Shown: positions 1 through 9,328, counted from the first letter of the stretch. The stretch is DNA of 64,000 bases from Pasteurella dagmatis (GCF_900186835.1 NZ_LT906448.1:806001-870000); one strand, 5' to 3'. The notes: generated by a model not told the origin, from the letters alone. Translations and numbers: made by a program.

Positions 1-30
1 TTGATTTGATGATCGAATGTTAAATTAAAA

Positions 31-39
31 AAGTGCGGT
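31..39 (+). repeat. DNA uptake sequence core
   Basis: An exact AAGTGCGGT core followed by the usual T-rich tail lies 34 bases before the patatin-like gene. Its form is the one used by Haemophilus influenzae and relatives for selective DNA uptake. Confidence 0.9.
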
Positions 40-72
40 CGATTTTTCAAAAATTTTGATAAAGGATAAAAA

Positions 73-915
73 ATGAAAGTTGGTTTAGTATTAGAAGGCG
101 GAGCAATGCGAGCAATGTTTACTGCAGGTGTGCTTGATATGTTCCTTGATGAAAATATTCCCATTGATGGTATTGTTGCAGTTTCTGCAGGTGTATTATT
201 CGGCGTAAATTTACCCTCTAGACAACGTGGACGTGCGATTCGTTATAATAAGGAATATCTCAATGACAAACGCTATCTGGGATTGCGTAGCCTCTTAACC
301 ACAGGGAATATCGTCAATAAAGATTTTGCTTTTTACGAAGTGCCTTTCACTTTAGATCCTTTTGATGTTGATACTTTTATATCATCAAATATTAATTTCT
401 ATGCAACACTCACCAATGTTAACACTGGTGAAGCGGAATATTTTAAATTAAAAAATCCATTGAAAGAAATGGAGGTATTACGTGCAACATCAGCGATGCC
501 TTTTGTTTCAAAAATGGTGGAAATCAATGGTCAATTTTATCTTGATGGCGGAATTGCAGACAGTATCCCTCTAAAAAAATGCCAAGAACTTGGTTATGAC
601 AAAATCATTGTAGTACTTACTCGCCCATTGGATTACCGTAAAAAGCCTGCACCTAACTGGATTATTAACGCATTTTATCGCAAATACCCTAAATTAGTCG
701 AAAAACTCAAACTACGTTACCAGAATTACAATAACATGGTAGAAGAAATTATTAATCTCAACAATAACAAAGAAATTTTTGTTATCCGTCCTTCCCAAAC
801 CTTGCCAATAAAACGTATTGAGAAAGATGTAGAAAAAGTACAAGCAATGTATGATTTAGGTATAGAAGATGCAAAAACAGAAATGGTAGCCTTAAAAGAA
901 TTTTTAAAAAGTTAA
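73..915 (+). CDS. Patatin-like phospholipase family protein
   Basis: A 280-residue protein of the bacterial patatin family (YjjU-like), which hydrolyses acyl esters of lipids with a Ser-Asp dyad. The oxyanion loop EGGAMRAMF is at residues 8-16, the nucleophile is probably Ser38 in AVSAG, and the second dyad member is Asp158 in LDGGIADSIP. The nucleophile elbow normally reads GxSxG; here the first Gly is Ala36. No signal peptide is visible, so a cytoplasmic or membrane-associated enzyme is likely. The start follows a GGATAAAA stretch that may act as ribosome binding site. It converges on rplY through a shared hairpin. The physiological substrate is unknown. Confidence 0.85.
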   Translation: MKVGLVLEGGAMRAMFTAGVLDMFLDENIPIDGIVAVSAGVLFGVNLPSRQRGRAIRYNKEYLNDKRYLGLRSLLTTGNIVNKDFAFYEVPFTLDPFDVDTFISSNINFYATLTNVNTGEAEYFKLKNPLKEMEVLRATSAMPFVSKMVEINGQFYLDGGIADSIPLKKCQELGYDKIIVVLTRPLDYRKKPAPNWIINAFYRKYPKLVEKLKLRYQNYNNMVEEIINLNNNKEIFVIRPSQTLPIKRIEKDVEKVQAMYDLGIEDAKTEMVALKEFLKS

Positions 916-928
916 AAAATTGCACAAA

Positions 929-966
929 AAAGAAAGCCCAATAATTCCTTATTGGGCTTTCTTTTT
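929..966. terminator. Bidirectional intrinsic terminator
   Basis: A stem AGAAAGCCCAATAA pairs with TTATTGGGCTTTCT around a TTCC loop, flanked by A-rich and T-rich runs. It lies between the ends of the patatin-like gene and rplY and can serve both strands. Confidence 0.85.
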
Positions 967-976
967 AGTTTAAAAA

Positions 977-1261
977 TTAAACACGCTTGAAGTCAATGTG
1001 TACTAATTTTGGTTTGAATGGATGACGTTGCATAGCTTGTGCTTTAACTGCAACTTCTTTACCTTCAATAACTAAAGTGATCACTTCTGAATAGAATGAA
1101 TCATGAACTTGTGCGTTATTTAAATCATCGTGGTTTAAGATGATTGAAACTGGTGCTTCGCTACCACCGTAAACGATAGCAGGGATTTGACCATTGTGAC
1201 GCAGGCGGCGGCTCGCACCCTTACCTTGCGCTTGACGAACTTCAGCAGTAAATTTAAACAT
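977..1261 (-). CDS. rplY: 50S ribosomal protein L25
   Basis: A 94-residue L25 of the short gammaproteobacterial type, which binds 5S rRNA in the large subunit. It begins [20 protein letters not shown] and keeps the family pattern through to the C-terminal VHIDFKRV; the length equals that of E. coli L25. It stands alone, as in E. coli. Only a weak GAG stands before the ATG, in keeping with the poor Shine-Dalgarno reported for this gene in enterobacteria, where L25 represses its own translation through a leader RNA. Confidence 0.97.
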   Translation of the reverse strand: MFKFTAEVRQAQGKGASRRLRHNGQIPAIVYGGSEAPVSIILNHDDLNNAQVHDSFYSEVITLVIEGKEVAVKAQAMQRHPFKPKLVHIDFKRV

Positions 1262-1332
1262 TTTTACTCTATCTCATATTTAAAATTAAAAGAAAAAAAT
1301 CGCAGGCGACCCAGCAATTTTCCATAAATTTG

Positions 1333-1351
1333 CTCAAAGTCTCACTTTGAG
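1333..1351 (-). promoter_or_regulatory. Candidate L25 leader hairpin
   Basis: The rplY leader contains a perfect 8-bp hairpin, CTCAAAGT-GAG-ACTTTGAG as read on the minus strand, close to the inferred transcription start. L25 autoregulation through a structured 5' UTR resembling its 5S rRNA site is known in gammaproteobacteria. That this hairpin is part of such a leader is inference from position. Confidence 0.45.
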
Positions 1352-1358
1352 AGGCTGA

Positions 1359-1387
1359 ATTATAGTGAATTTATAAGTACAAAGCAA
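1359..1387 (-). promoter_or_regulatory. rplY sigma-70 promoter
   Basis: On the minus strand a TTGCTT box (1387-1382) is separated by 17 bases from a consensus TATAAT (1364-1359). This gives a leader of about 90 nt before rplY. Confidence 0.7.
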
Positions 1388-1494
1388 ATGTTTAATCCCG
1401 AATTTAAAGGACTTTTTTACTAGGCTTTTTATAGTAAAAGGAGGTAGAATAACACACTTTGTTTATGAAAATATTATTTTGTTGAGTGTATGTA

Positions 1495-2109
1495 ATGGAA
1501 CTGCTAATTTCATTTTTCTCCGATTATGGCTATTTTGCCGTGTTATTTATTCTTATTCTTTGTGGTTTTGGTCTACCTATTCCTGAAGACATTACCTTAG
1601 TTTCTGGTGGTGTAATTGCAGGTTTATATCCTGATGATATCAATGTACATATTATGCTTGTTGTGAGTATGTTTGGTGTTTTAGCTGGTGACTCTTGTAT
1701 GTACTGGCTAGGTCGTATTTACGGAGCAAAGATCTTACGTTTCCGTTTTATGCGAAAACTGATTACAGTGAAACGCTTAAGACTTGTTAAAGATAAATTT
1801 GAAAAATACGGGAACCGAGTCTTATTTACAGCACGTTTTTTACCAGGTTTACGTGCAGTGATTTATATGGTCTCTGGAATTACACGTCGTGTAAGTTACA
1901 CTCGTTTTCTATTGATTGATTTCTTTGCTGCCATTATTTCTGTACCAATTTGGGTTTATTTAGGATTCTTTGGTGCTAAAAATTTAGATTGGCTAAGAGA
2001 GCAAATTCATAATGGTCAAATCGTTATTTATATTTTCATTGTTACTATTGCGGCATTCATTTTTTGGAAATGGAAAAAAAGCAAAAAATCAAAAGTGGAA
2101 GCTGAGTAA
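1495..2109 (+). CDS. DedA family membrane protein
   Basis: A polytopic inner-membrane protein of the DedA/SNARE-associated family (204 residues from the ATG at 1495; an in-frame GTG at 1486 would add three). Family hallmarks are FGLPIPEDITLVSGG near the N-terminus and the block RFLPGLRAVIYMVSGI in the middle, followed by hydrophobic helices and a basic C-terminal tail. DedA proteins are undecaprenyl-phosphate or phospholipid transporters that support envelope homeostasis. The ATG was preferred because TTGAG lies 8 bases upstream and nothing useful precedes the GTG. The exact DedA subgroup was not resolved. Confidence 0.9.
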   Translation: MELLISFFSDYGYFAVLFILILCGFGLPIPEDITLVSGGVIAGLYPDDINVHIMLVVSMFGVLAGDSCMYWLGRIYGAKILRFRFMRKLITVKRLRLVKDKFEKYGNRVLFTARFLPGLRAVIYMVSGITRRVSYTRFLLIDFFAAIISVPIWVYLGFFGAKNLDWLREQIHNGQIVIYIFIVTIAAFIFWKWKKSKKSKVEAE

Positions 2110-2127
2110 CTAAAATATGCTTAAAAA

Positions 2128-2161
2128 GAAAAGAGTTTTGTGTAATACAAAACTCTTTTTG
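2128..2161. terminator. Bidirectional intrinsic terminator
   Basis: The stem AAAGAGTTTTGT pairs with ACAAAACTCTTT around a 5-nt loop, with a T-run after it. It separates the DedA gene from the convergent bioD. Confidence 0.85.
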
Positions 2162-2174
2162 CTTTATTCAATTG

Positions 2175-2909
2175 TTAATCTACAAATGCTGTTTTCATGT
2201 AAGTTAAACGCTCTACATTTTTAATGTATTGCCCTAGATTTTGCGCTTCTGGTTTATATAAATAAGGGATCTCTCCCAATAAAGGTGCATCAATTTTCTC
2301 ACTTAGCACTGAAATCATTTCAGAATAATACCCCAAACAGGGATTAATCCGATTTGCAATCCAACCTAATAAGGGAATACCTCTTTGCATAATTGATTCG
2401 ATAGTGAGTAAAGCGTGATTGATACAACCTTCTTTAATCCCAACAACTAAAATTACGGGCATTTTTTGCTCTTGAACCCAATCAGCAAAACGATAATGTT
2501 TGTTGATTGGCGTTAGCCAGCCATAAGCGCCTTCGACTAACACGGATTGATATTTTGTATTAAGTCGAGATAAATCCATATTTAATTTTTCAATACGGAT
2601 TCGTTTTCCCTCGTCTACAAAAATTGGCATTGTATGCTTGAATGTATAGCTATTCACATCGTGATAACTTAACTCTTCCACTGTTGAGTTGAGTAATGTC
2701 AATACATCTGAATTATCTTCAGAATCATAATCGCCCATCCCCTCATCCACATATTCTACATCAGAATAAACGATATCTTCTTGATTAAAGGCGATGGGCT
2801 TATAACCGACAATTTGCATTCCTTTATTTTGTAGGGCTTGTATAATGGCTCGGCTTGCTACTGTTTTACCGACGCTTGTATCTGTACCCGTTACAAAAAA
2901 ACTGCTCAT
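2175..2909 (-). CDS. bioD: Dethiobiotin synthetase
   Basis: BioD closes the ureido ring of dethiobiotin from 7,8-diaminopelargonate, CO2 and ATP, the penultimate step of biotin synthesis. The P-loop GTDTSVGKT is at residues 8-16, followed by YKPIAF, the EGAYGWLTP block (EGAGGWFTP in E. coli, so one Gly is replaced by Tyr) and GCINHALLTIESI. The start at 2909 was chosen because GGGAG stands 8 bases upstream; an upstream in-frame ATG at 2924 overlaps that site. The gene is alone, away from other bio genes, as for the second bioD copy of H. influenzae. Confidence 0.9.
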   Translation of the reverse strand: MSSFFVTGTDTSVGKTVASRAIIQALQNKGMQIVGYKPIAFNQEDIVYSDVEYVDEGMGDYDSEDNSDVLTLLNSTVEELSYHDVNSYTFKHTMPIFVDEGKRIRIEKLNMDLSRLNTKYQSVLVEGAYGWLTPINKHYRFADWVQEQKMPVILVVGIKEGCINHALLTIESIMQRGIPLLGWIANRINPCLGYYSEMISVLSEKIDAPLLGEIPYLYKPEAQNLGQYIKNVERLTYMKTAFVD

Positions 2910-3010
2910 TTTGTCATCTCCCATTGTTCTTATTACAGGAAGATTCTAAAGGAATTAAATATTATAAGTTTTGAGCTAACACAAGTTTTTATGAAATTAC
3001 GCCATTTTGG

Positions 3011-4231
3011 TTAGGAACGAATAAAATGTCCAAGTAGGCTACCATCATAAATACTTTGTTTGATAGCAGATGCTGCAATAACTGGGCTATTCCATTCATA
3101 TTTTCCAGTTAAGACTTCAACATTCGTATAAGTATCTGCCAAATATAGTTGTAGTTGTTTATTTAAGCGAGTTAAAAATAAATCTTTTGAGCCTAAATAA
3201 CTTGCGTTCAACATAATTTTTTCAGAACCAAAAATATTTACCAAATTCATCAAAATGTAGGCCAAGCTATCTGCAATATGAAAAATAATTTGTTGTGCCG
3301 TTTCGTCACCATTATTTGCTTTTTCACATAAGAAGCGAATTTTTTCTGTACTATCTAACTTATTCGTTTCTGGATAAAAATGTTTAATTAATGGATAAAT
3401 TGCTCTGTGAGTAATTTGGTTTCTGAGTTGATAGCGTTCATCATTTGGTATATCTAGGGAAATCAGGTCTTGCAATTCATTATGTTTTGGCACATACATT
3501 TTACCAATCCGACTTCTCACTTGAAAACGATTTGTTAATAATTCACCTTTAGATAACACGCTAAAATTAATACCATTATCTAATTGTAAAAATAAAACAT
3601 TGTCACAATTAATTACGCTACCTAAAGTGGATTCAGCTAATAACCAAGTTTGGAAATATTCTGTGATTAAGATTGGTGTTTTAAAATAAGGGCTAAAAAG
3701 TGCTTTTAGGTCTATATCCAATTCTGTTTCACCTAATTTTAACAAGCGATTTTTTTGATGATCTAATACACCACCAACAGCAACAGAAAAAGTAATGATA
3801 TGATTACATTCGTGCTTTGCTTCTTCTAAAAAACTTTCTAGATGTTGAGTTAGTACATTATCTAAATTCGTCAAATCTTCTGAGTTTAAGGGATAAGCAA
3901 CATGTTTAATTGCAACTCCATCAAGCTCACTTAGAATAATTTCAAATTTATTTTCAATAAGAGTTGCACACAAAGACTGCCAATAAAAAGGAGATACACA
4001 CAAACCAATAGCTGGTCGCCCCCTACTTTCAGTATTTTGCACAGCACGCTCAACAATAAGTTTTTCCTTAATCAGCTCGCGTGTTAATGCTGTAATTGTG
4101 GCAGGGGCTAAACGAGATAACTTTGATAAATCAATGCGAGAAATTTCTTCAAACTGTTCAATCAGACGGTAAATTTTACCTAATTGTTTTAATCGTAAGG
4201 GTAACTTATCTTCTTTTCTTATTTTAGGCAT
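3011..4231 (-). CDS. ROK-family repressor, Mlc/NagC-like, lacking the zinc site
   Basis: A 406-residue protein with an N-terminal winged-helix region (residues about 15-70, SRIDLSKLSRLAPATITALT then the SRGRPAIGL hinge) and a C-terminal ROK-like domain, as in Mlc and NagC. Those proteins repress sugar transport genes. The C-terminal half has lost the usual ROK zinc motif CxCGxxGCxE and the preceding GEIGH; the aligned stretch reads RSRIGKMYVP with no cysteines. It may therefore sense its ligand or PTS partner differently. The gene is monocistronic and divergent from asnS. Family placement is confident; target genes are unknown. Confidence 0.8.
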   Translation of the reverse strand: MPKIRKEDKLPLRLKQLGKIYRLIEQFEEISRIDLSKLSRLAPATITALTRELIKEKLIVERAVQNTESRGRPAIGLCVSPFYWQSLCATLIENKFEIILSELDGVAIKHVAYPLNSEDLTNLDNVLTQHLESFLEEAKHECNHIITFSVAVGGVLDHQKNRLLKLGETELDIDLKALFSPYFKTPILITEYFQTWLLAESTLGSVINCDNVLFLQLDNGINFSVLSKGELLTNRFQVRSRIGKMYVPKHNELQDLISLDIPNDERYQLRNQITHRAIYPLIKHFYPETNKLDSTEKIRFLCEKANNGDETAQQIIFHIADSLAYILMNLVNIFGSEKIMLNASYLGSKDLFLTRLNKQLQLYLADTYTNVEVLTGKYEWNSPVIAASAIKQSIYDGSLLGHFIRS

Positions 4232-4338
4232 AATGCAAACCTCAATGAATATTATTGATACAACAATTCACTTCCCATTTAATTTTTCTTATTAAAAATT
4301 GCAATCACAGAGAGCTTATCAACTCAAATGGAGAGATA

Positions 4339-4407
4339 ATGCAGAAAATGAATTTTTCACTTATACCAGTTATTGTCATAAAAACAAGTACTTTAATGCA
4401 AATATGA
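4339..4407 (+). other. Possible 22-codon ORF upstream of asnS
   Basis: An ATG at 4339 follows GGAGAG at suitable spacing and opens a 22-codon frame (starts MQKMNFSLIPVIVI, ends TGA). It lies in the 276-base gap between the ROK regulator and asnS, upstream of the inferred asnS promoter. There is no homology that can be recognised by eye, so it may be chance. Confidence 0.2.
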
Positions 4408-4442
4408 GGCATATTTCACAAAAACAAAATTTTTAATTCATT

Positions 4443-4471
4443 TTGTTAATTTTTATAACTTGATGTAAAAT
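4443..4471 (+). promoter_or_regulatory. asnS promoter
   Basis: TTGTTA at 4443-4448 and TAAAAT at 4466-4471 are spaced by 17 bases, leaving a leader of about 40 nt before asnS. Confidence 0.6.
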
Positions 4472-4519
4472 ATATCAGTTTATTTATTCACAAATATTTG
4501 TTGAAAATTGAGGTTTTAT

Positions 4520-5923
4520 ATGATTAAAGTGGCATCTATTGTTGATGTATTACAAGGGAAAATAGCCATCGGAGAAAAAGTCACGATCCGAGGTTGGATT
4601 CGTACTCGCCGTGATTCAAAGGCTGGACTTTCTTTTTTAGCAATTTATGACGGTTCTTGTTTTGACCCAATCCAAGCGATTGTTAATAACGATATTGAAA
4701 ATTATGCGTCAGAAGTACTGCGTCTAACAACAGGCTGTTCAGTAATTGTGACTGGTACTGTGGTTGAATCTCCAGCAGAAGGTCAAGCTGTTGAATTACA
4801 AGCAGAGAACGTTGAAGTAACTGGTTGGGTTGAAGATCCTGAAACTTACCCAATGGCAGCAAAACGCCACTCTATTGAATATTTACGTGAAGTTGCTCAC
4901 TTACGTCCACGCACAAACATTATTGGTGCGGTAGCACGTGTTCGTCACTGTTTAGCGCAAGCAATCCACCGTTTCTTCCACGAACAAGGTTTCTATTGGG
5001 TAGCAACCCCGCTAATCACTGCATCAGATACTGAAGGTGCGGGTGAAATGTTCCGCGTTTCAACACTTGATTTAGAAAATCTTCCTCGTGATGACAAAGG
5101 TGCGGTCGATTTTTCACAAGATTTCTTCGGTAAAGAATCATTCTTAACAGTGTCTGGTCAATTAAACGGTGAAACTTATGCCTGTGCATTAAGTAAAATC
5201 TATACATTTGGTCCAACATTCCGTGCTGAAAACTCAAATACCACTCGTCACCTTGCTGAATTCTGGATGATTGAACCTGAAGTTGCATTTGCGACTTTAG
5301 CAGATAACGCTAAATTAGCAGAAGATATGTTGAAATATGTATTCCGTGCAGTATTAGCAGAGCGCAAGGATGACTTAAAATTCTTTGAAAAACACGTTGA
5401 TAAAGATGTCATTACTCGTTTAGAAAACTTCATCAACTCAGATTTCGCACAAATCGATTATACTGATGCAATTGAAGTGCTATTACAATCAGGTAAAAAA
5501 TTCGAATTCCCAGTATCTTGGGGTATCGACTTGTCTTCTGAGCACGAACGTTACCTTGCAGAAGAACATTTCAAATCACCAGTGGTTGTGAAAAACTATC
5601 CAAAAGACATCAAAGCATTCTATATGCGTTTAAATGATGACGGTAAAACCGTTGCGGCGATGGACGTTTTAGCACCAGGAATTGGTGAAATCATCGGTGG
5701 TTCTCAGCGTGAAGAACGTTTAGATGTATTAGATAAACGAATGGAAGAAATGGGCTTAAATCCAGAAGATTACTGGTGGTATCGAGATCTACGTCGTTAT
5801 GGTACTGTGCCACACTCTGGTTTCGGTCTTGGTTTTGAACGTCTAATCGTTTATGTAACTGGTGTCCAAAACATTCGTGACGTGATCCCATTCCCACGTG
5901 CACCACGTAACGCAAATTTCTAA
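4520..5923 (+). CDS. asnS: Asparaginyl-tRNA synthetase
   Basis: Class IIb aminoacyl-tRNA synthetase that charges tRNA-Asn in the cytoplasm. From the ATG at 4520 it has 467 residues, matching the E. coli enzyme. An N-terminal OB-fold anticodon-binding domain (residues about 15-105, [14 protein letters not shown]) is followed by the catalytic domain with motif 2, [21 protein letters not shown] split over residues about 235-255, and motif 3 [15 protein letters not shown] near the C-terminus. TGAGG lies 6 bases before this ATG; an upstream TTG at 4508 is not needed. It is monocistronic with a strong terminator. Confidence 0.97.
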   Translation: MIKVASIVDVLQGKIAIGEKVTIRGWIRTRRDSKAGLSFLAIYDGSCFDPIQAIVNNDIENYASEVLRLTTGCSVIVTGTVVESPAEGQAVELQAENVEVTGWVEDPETYPMAAKRHSIEYLREVAHLRPRTNIIGAVARVRHCLAQAIHRFFHEQGFYWVATPLITASDTEGAGEMFRVSTLDLENLPRDDKGAVDFSQDFFGKESFLTVSGQLNGETYACALSKIYTFGPTFRAENSNTTRHLAEFWMIEPEVAFATLADNAKLAEDMLKYVFRAVLAERKDDLKFFEKHVDKDVITRLENFINSDFAQIDYTDAIEVLLQSGKKFEFPVSWGIDLSSEHERYLAEEHFKSPVVVKNYPKDIKAFYMRLNDDGKTVAAMDVLAPGIGEIIGGSQREERLDVLDKRMEEMGLNPEDYWWYRDLRRYGTVPHSGFGLGFERLIVYVTGVQNIRDVIPFPRAPRNANF

Positions 5924-5951
5924 TTGTTGCAAACACATTTCAGTAAACAGT

Positions 5952-5984
5952 ATTCCCCTTATTTCACAATAAGGGGAATTTTTT
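5952..5984 (+). terminator. asnS terminator
   Basis: ATTCCCCTTAT pairs with ATAAGGGGAAT and is followed by a run of T. It ends asnS just before pbpC. Confidence 0.85.
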
Positions 5985-5994
5985 AGGTTACCTT

Positions 5995-8346
5995 ATGATG
6001 AAAATCTCACGAAAAAAAAGCATTTCTGCGTTAATTTTGACCGCACTTTTTTGTGGATTATTCATTTTAGTGACTCGTTTATTTCCCTATTATCCTCTAA
6101 AAGATCATTTCCCATACTCCACCGCAGTTTATGATGAAAACCAGAATTTATTACGTTTAACTACTGCCAAAGATGAAAAATACCGTCTTTGGGTGCCACT
6201 TGAGGACATTTCGCCACAACTGATTGATGCGGTACTTTTTCAAGAAGATGATTGGTTTTATTGGCATTTCGGTGTAAACCCTTATGGATTACTGCGTGGT
6301 GCTTGGCAAACCTATGTATTAGGCAACTCTCCTCAAGGTGGATCAACGATCACAATGCAGCTTGCTCGCGTGCTATGGAATATTGATAGTCGTGGCGTGT
6401 TCGGCAAAATAGAACAAATTTTTAGAGCTATTCAGCTTGAAATTCGCTATTCTAAAAAAGAGATTTTAGAGGCATATTTTAATTTTGCACCTTATGGTAG
6501 AAATATTGAAGGTGCTGGCACTGCAAGTCTAATTTACTTTAATAAAGCGAATAATAAGATTAATTTAGCAGAAGCGATGACTTTAGCAATCTTACCTAAA
6601 AACCCGAATCGTTATATTCGTCACGCTAATGAAATGCTTAATCCAGCACTTTTGCAAGCACGTAACAACCTCTATCAACGTTGGTTAGAAAAATATCCTG
6701 CCGATAAAAAATGGCAATCTGATTTTCGTTTAAATTATGGTTTACGCCCGATCGAAAAATTACCTTTTTTGGCACCGCACTTTGTTGATCAACTTTTACA
6801 ACAATACCCAGAAAAACATGATATTCACAGTACACTCAATCTTGCACAACAACGTTTAATTGAACGGATTACTACTCGTTATCTAGCACAACACAATATC
6901 AAAGGAATTAAAAATGCTGCAGTATTGTTAGTTGATAACAGAAATATGGCAGTTAAAGCCTTAATAGGTTCAGGAGATTATTTTAATGATAGTATCTCAG
7001 GACAAATTAACGGCACAGCTATTTCACGCTCTTATGGTTCAACATTAAAACCCTTTATTTATGCATTAGCCTTTGATCAAGGTTTAGCTCACGGGAAAAC
7101 TGTTTTAAAAGACTTACCCACTTCCTTTGGTGATTATCAGCCAGAAAATTATGAAGGCAATTTTTTAGGACCAGTGAGTATTACTCAAGCATTATTACAA
7201 AGTCGCAATATTCCAGCCATAGATATGGCAAAACAGCTATCCCCTGATTTATATGATTTATTACAGCAAGCGAATATTGTCTTGCCAAAAGAGAAAAAAC
7301 ATTACGGGTTATCTTTAGTTTTAGGTGGCGCAGAAATCAGTATGCAGCAATTATCCACTTTATACGCTGCACTCGCTAACCAAGGGCAATGGCGACCGTT
7401 GCATTGGTTGATTGATGACCCAACAAGTATAGGGAAAAGCCTATTTAGCCCAGAAAGTGCGGTGATGATTCACGATATTTTGCGTCAAAACACAAGAACG
7501 GATGTCCAAAATAAAGCGATCAAAACACCGTTACCACTCTATTGGAAAACTGGCACATCAAATGGATTAAGAGATGCTTGGACAGCCGGTTATTTCGGCA
7601 ATTACACCTTAATTGTATGGTTTGGGAATTTTGATAACCAAAATAATCCCCATTTTGTTGGACGAAAATTAGCTACGCCGTTGTTTTTACAACTAGCTGA
7701 TGCGTTAATTTCCACTGAACCACAAATGAAAGATCTTAAAAAACCAGAAAATTTGAATTTGAAAGAAGTGCCAGTGTGCGCAGCAGATGGGCAATTGCCG
7801 AACCAATATTGCCAACATCAAGTCAATACGTTATTTATTCCGGGTAAATCGCCGATAAAAGTGAGTCAGCTTTATCAAGCATTTCAGGTAATTAAAAATA
7901 GCGATATGTTGGCCTGCAAACCTTATTCGGATAGTAGCGAACAAAAAATATATGAAATGTGGTCAAGTGATTTTCAAAAGCTTTTCGCTCAAGCTGGCAT
8001 AATGAAACGCTCGCCGATAGCGAATCTGCAATGCCCTTACGAGCAACAAACGAACGCATTGCAAGCGCTATATGAAAATAATCCTAAAATAACAAGCCCT
8101 TTAATTCAGAGAAATTATTATATTCAGCCTCATCAAGATCAAAAAGGTATTGCACTTTCTGCTGTTGCAGCAGGTAATGTCAAAACACTATTTTGGTTTG
8201 TAAATAATGCTTTTCTCGGTGAAACGTCTCCAAATCAACCTTTATTTTGGCGACCAAAATCTGCAAGATATTACAATATTTCAGTTACCGATGATCAAGG
8301 TAGAACCAGTTCTGTTACTATTTCTGTTCGTATGAAAAACCACTAA
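5995..8346 (+). CDS. pbpC: Penicillin-binding protein 1C
   Basis: A bifunctional class A peptidoglycan synthase of 783 residues. It has a short cytoplasmic tail and one membrane anchor (about 9-30), a GT51 glycosyltransferase domain (about 45-230, with QEDDWFYWHFGVNP and QGGSTITMQLARVLW), a transpeptidase domain with the active-site SxxK in GSTLKPF and the KTG box in WKTGTSNG, and a C-terminal BiPBP_C beta domain ending VTISVRMKNH. In E. coli and many other bacteria pbpC is paired with an alpha-2-macroglobulin gene (yfhM). No such partner is next to it here. The start is an ATGATG doublet, so the first codon is ambiguous by one. Confidence 0.93.
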   Translation: MMKISRKKSISALILTALFCGLFILVTRLFPYYPLKDHFPYSTAVYDENQNLLRLTTAKDEKYRLWVPLEDISPQLIDAVLFQEDDWFYWHFGVNPYGLLRGAWQTYVLGNSPQGGSTITMQLARVLWNIDSRGVFGKIEQIFRAIQLEIRYSKKEILEAYFNFAPYGRNIEGAGTASLIYFNKANNKINLAEAMTLAILPKNPNRYIRHANEMLNPALLQARNNLYQRWLEKYPADKKWQSDFRLNYGLRPIEKLPFLAPHFVDQLLQQYPEKHDIHSTLNLAQQRLIERITTRYLAQHNIKGIKNAAVLLVDNRNMAVKALIGSGDYFNDSISGQINGTAISRSYGSTLKPFIYALAFDQGLAHGKTVLKDLPTSFGDYQPENYEGNFLGPVSITQALLQSRNIPAIDMAKQLSPDLYDLLQQANIVLPKEKKHYGLSLVLGGAEISMQQLSTLYAALANQGQWRPLHWLIDDPTSIGKSLFSPESAVMIHDILRQNTRTDVQNKAIKTPLPLYWKTGTSNGLRDAWTAGYFGNYTLIVWFGNFDNQNNPHFVGRKLATPLFLQLADALISTEPQMKDLKKPENLNLKEVPVCAADGQLPNQYCQHQVNTLFIPGKSPIKVSQLYQAFQVIKNSDMLACKPYSDSSEQKIYEMWSSDFQKLFAQAGIMKRSPIANLQCPYEQQTNALQALYENNPKITSPLIQRNYYIQPHQDQKGIALSAVAAGNVKTLFWFVNNAFLGETSPNQPLFWRPKSARYYNISVTDDQGRTSSVTISVRMKNH
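6040..6048 (-). repeat. DNA uptake sequence core in pbpC
   Basis: ACCGCACTT lies inside the codons for the pbpC membrane anchor. Confidence 0.85.
7455..7463 (+). repeat. DNA uptake sequence core in pbpC
   Basis: AAGTGCGGT occurs in the transpeptidase-coding half of pbpC. Confidence 0.85.
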
Positions 8347-8384
8347 AAAAGCACCGCACTTTATAGAATTTAGTGAGGTGCTTG
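8345..8384 (-). terminator. rsmI terminator containing an uptake core
   Basis: An imperfect 12-bp stem (AAGCACCGCACT with AGTGAGGTGCTT, one mismatch) is followed on the minus strand by six T. It therefore serves rsmI better than pbpC. One arm contains an exact uptake core (8353-8361). Confidence 0.7.
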
Positions 8385-8405
8385 AACAAGACTTGAAGAT
8401 GAAAT

Positions 8406-9251
8406 TTAATTAAAGTGTTCTAAACCATATTGATATAGCGCATTCTTCTTATAACCGTATAATTCAGCTACAATTGCAGAGGCTTTTTTCAATGGCAATT
8501 CTTCAGTCAGTAATTTCAAAGCCTTAATCGCTTGAAGATTAATCTCTTCCTCTTCTTGCTTTGGTTTGCCCTCAATAATTAATACCATTTCTCCTTTGGT
8601 ACGATTCGCATCTTCCTGTAACCATTGGCGCAAATTTGCTACTGAATCCCCTCTGATAGTTTCCCAAGTTTTGGTAATTTCTCGTGCAAGTACCACATAA
8701 CGTTCTCCACCTAGGACTTGTTCAACATCAGCTAAGGTATCTAAAATGCGGTGAGTCGACTCATAAAAGATTAAAGTGCGGTCTTCTTCTACTAAATTTT
8801 GTAATTTGTCGCATCTTGCTTTTGTTTTAGCCGGTAAGAAACCTTCAAAACAAAAACGATCAGACGCAATCCCAGAAGCGCAAAGTGCAGTAATTGCAGC
8901 ACAAGCCCCCGGCACCGGTACTACTTTTATGCCCGCTTGACGACATTGACGTACCAGATGATAACCGGGATCGCTAATTAGTGGTGTCCCCGCATCAGAA
9001 ATTAACGCAATATTATTTCCTTGTTGTAATTTATCAACTAATAAATGTGCCTTTTGCTGCTCATTATGATCGTGCAAAGCAAAAAATGGTTTTTTAATAC
9101 CATAATGAGTTAATAATAAACCGCTATGACGAGTATCTTCAGCGGCGATTAAATCAACCTCTTGTAAGACGCTCAAAGCACGCTGTGTAATATCTTGTAA
9201 ATTCCCAATTGGCGTAGCGACAATATATAAAATTCCTGTTAAATTATTCAT
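8406..9251 (-). CDS. rsmI: 16S rRNA 2'-O-ribose C1402 methyltransferase
   Basis: RsmI methylates the ribose of C1402 in the ribosomal P site using S-adenosylmethionine. This 281-residue protein has the tetrapyrrole-methylase fold, visible as [19 protein letters not shown] at the N-terminus, AAEDTRHSG, the [13 protein letters not shown] loop and FYESTHRI. It is divergent from lpoA, the same arrangement as E. coli yraL/yraM. An uptake core lies inside it at 8774-8782. Confidence 0.96.
   Translation of the reverse strand: MNNLTGILYIVATPIGNLQDITQRALSVLQEVDLIAAEDTRHSGLLLTHYGIKKPFFALHDHNEQQKAHLLVDKLQQGNNIALISDAGTPLISDPGYHLVRQCRQAGIKVVPVPGACAAITALCASGIASDRFCFEGFLPAKTKARCDKLQNLVEEDRTLIFYESTHRILDTLADVEQVLGGERYVVLAREITKTWETIRGDSVANLRQWLQEDANRTKGEMVLIIEGKPKQEEEEINLQAIKALKLLTEELPLKKASAIVAELYGYKKNALYQYGLEHFN
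8774..8782 (+). repeat. DNA uptake sequence core in rsmI
   Basis: AAGTGCGGT inside the rsmI coding region, reading antisense to the gene. Confidence 0.85.
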
Positions 9252-9328
9252 TTAATACTTCTTTTATTTGCTTTTAGTATGTGAGATAAGTAAGATCGTT
9301 ACTATTGTTGTTAACAAACGGAGTAATT

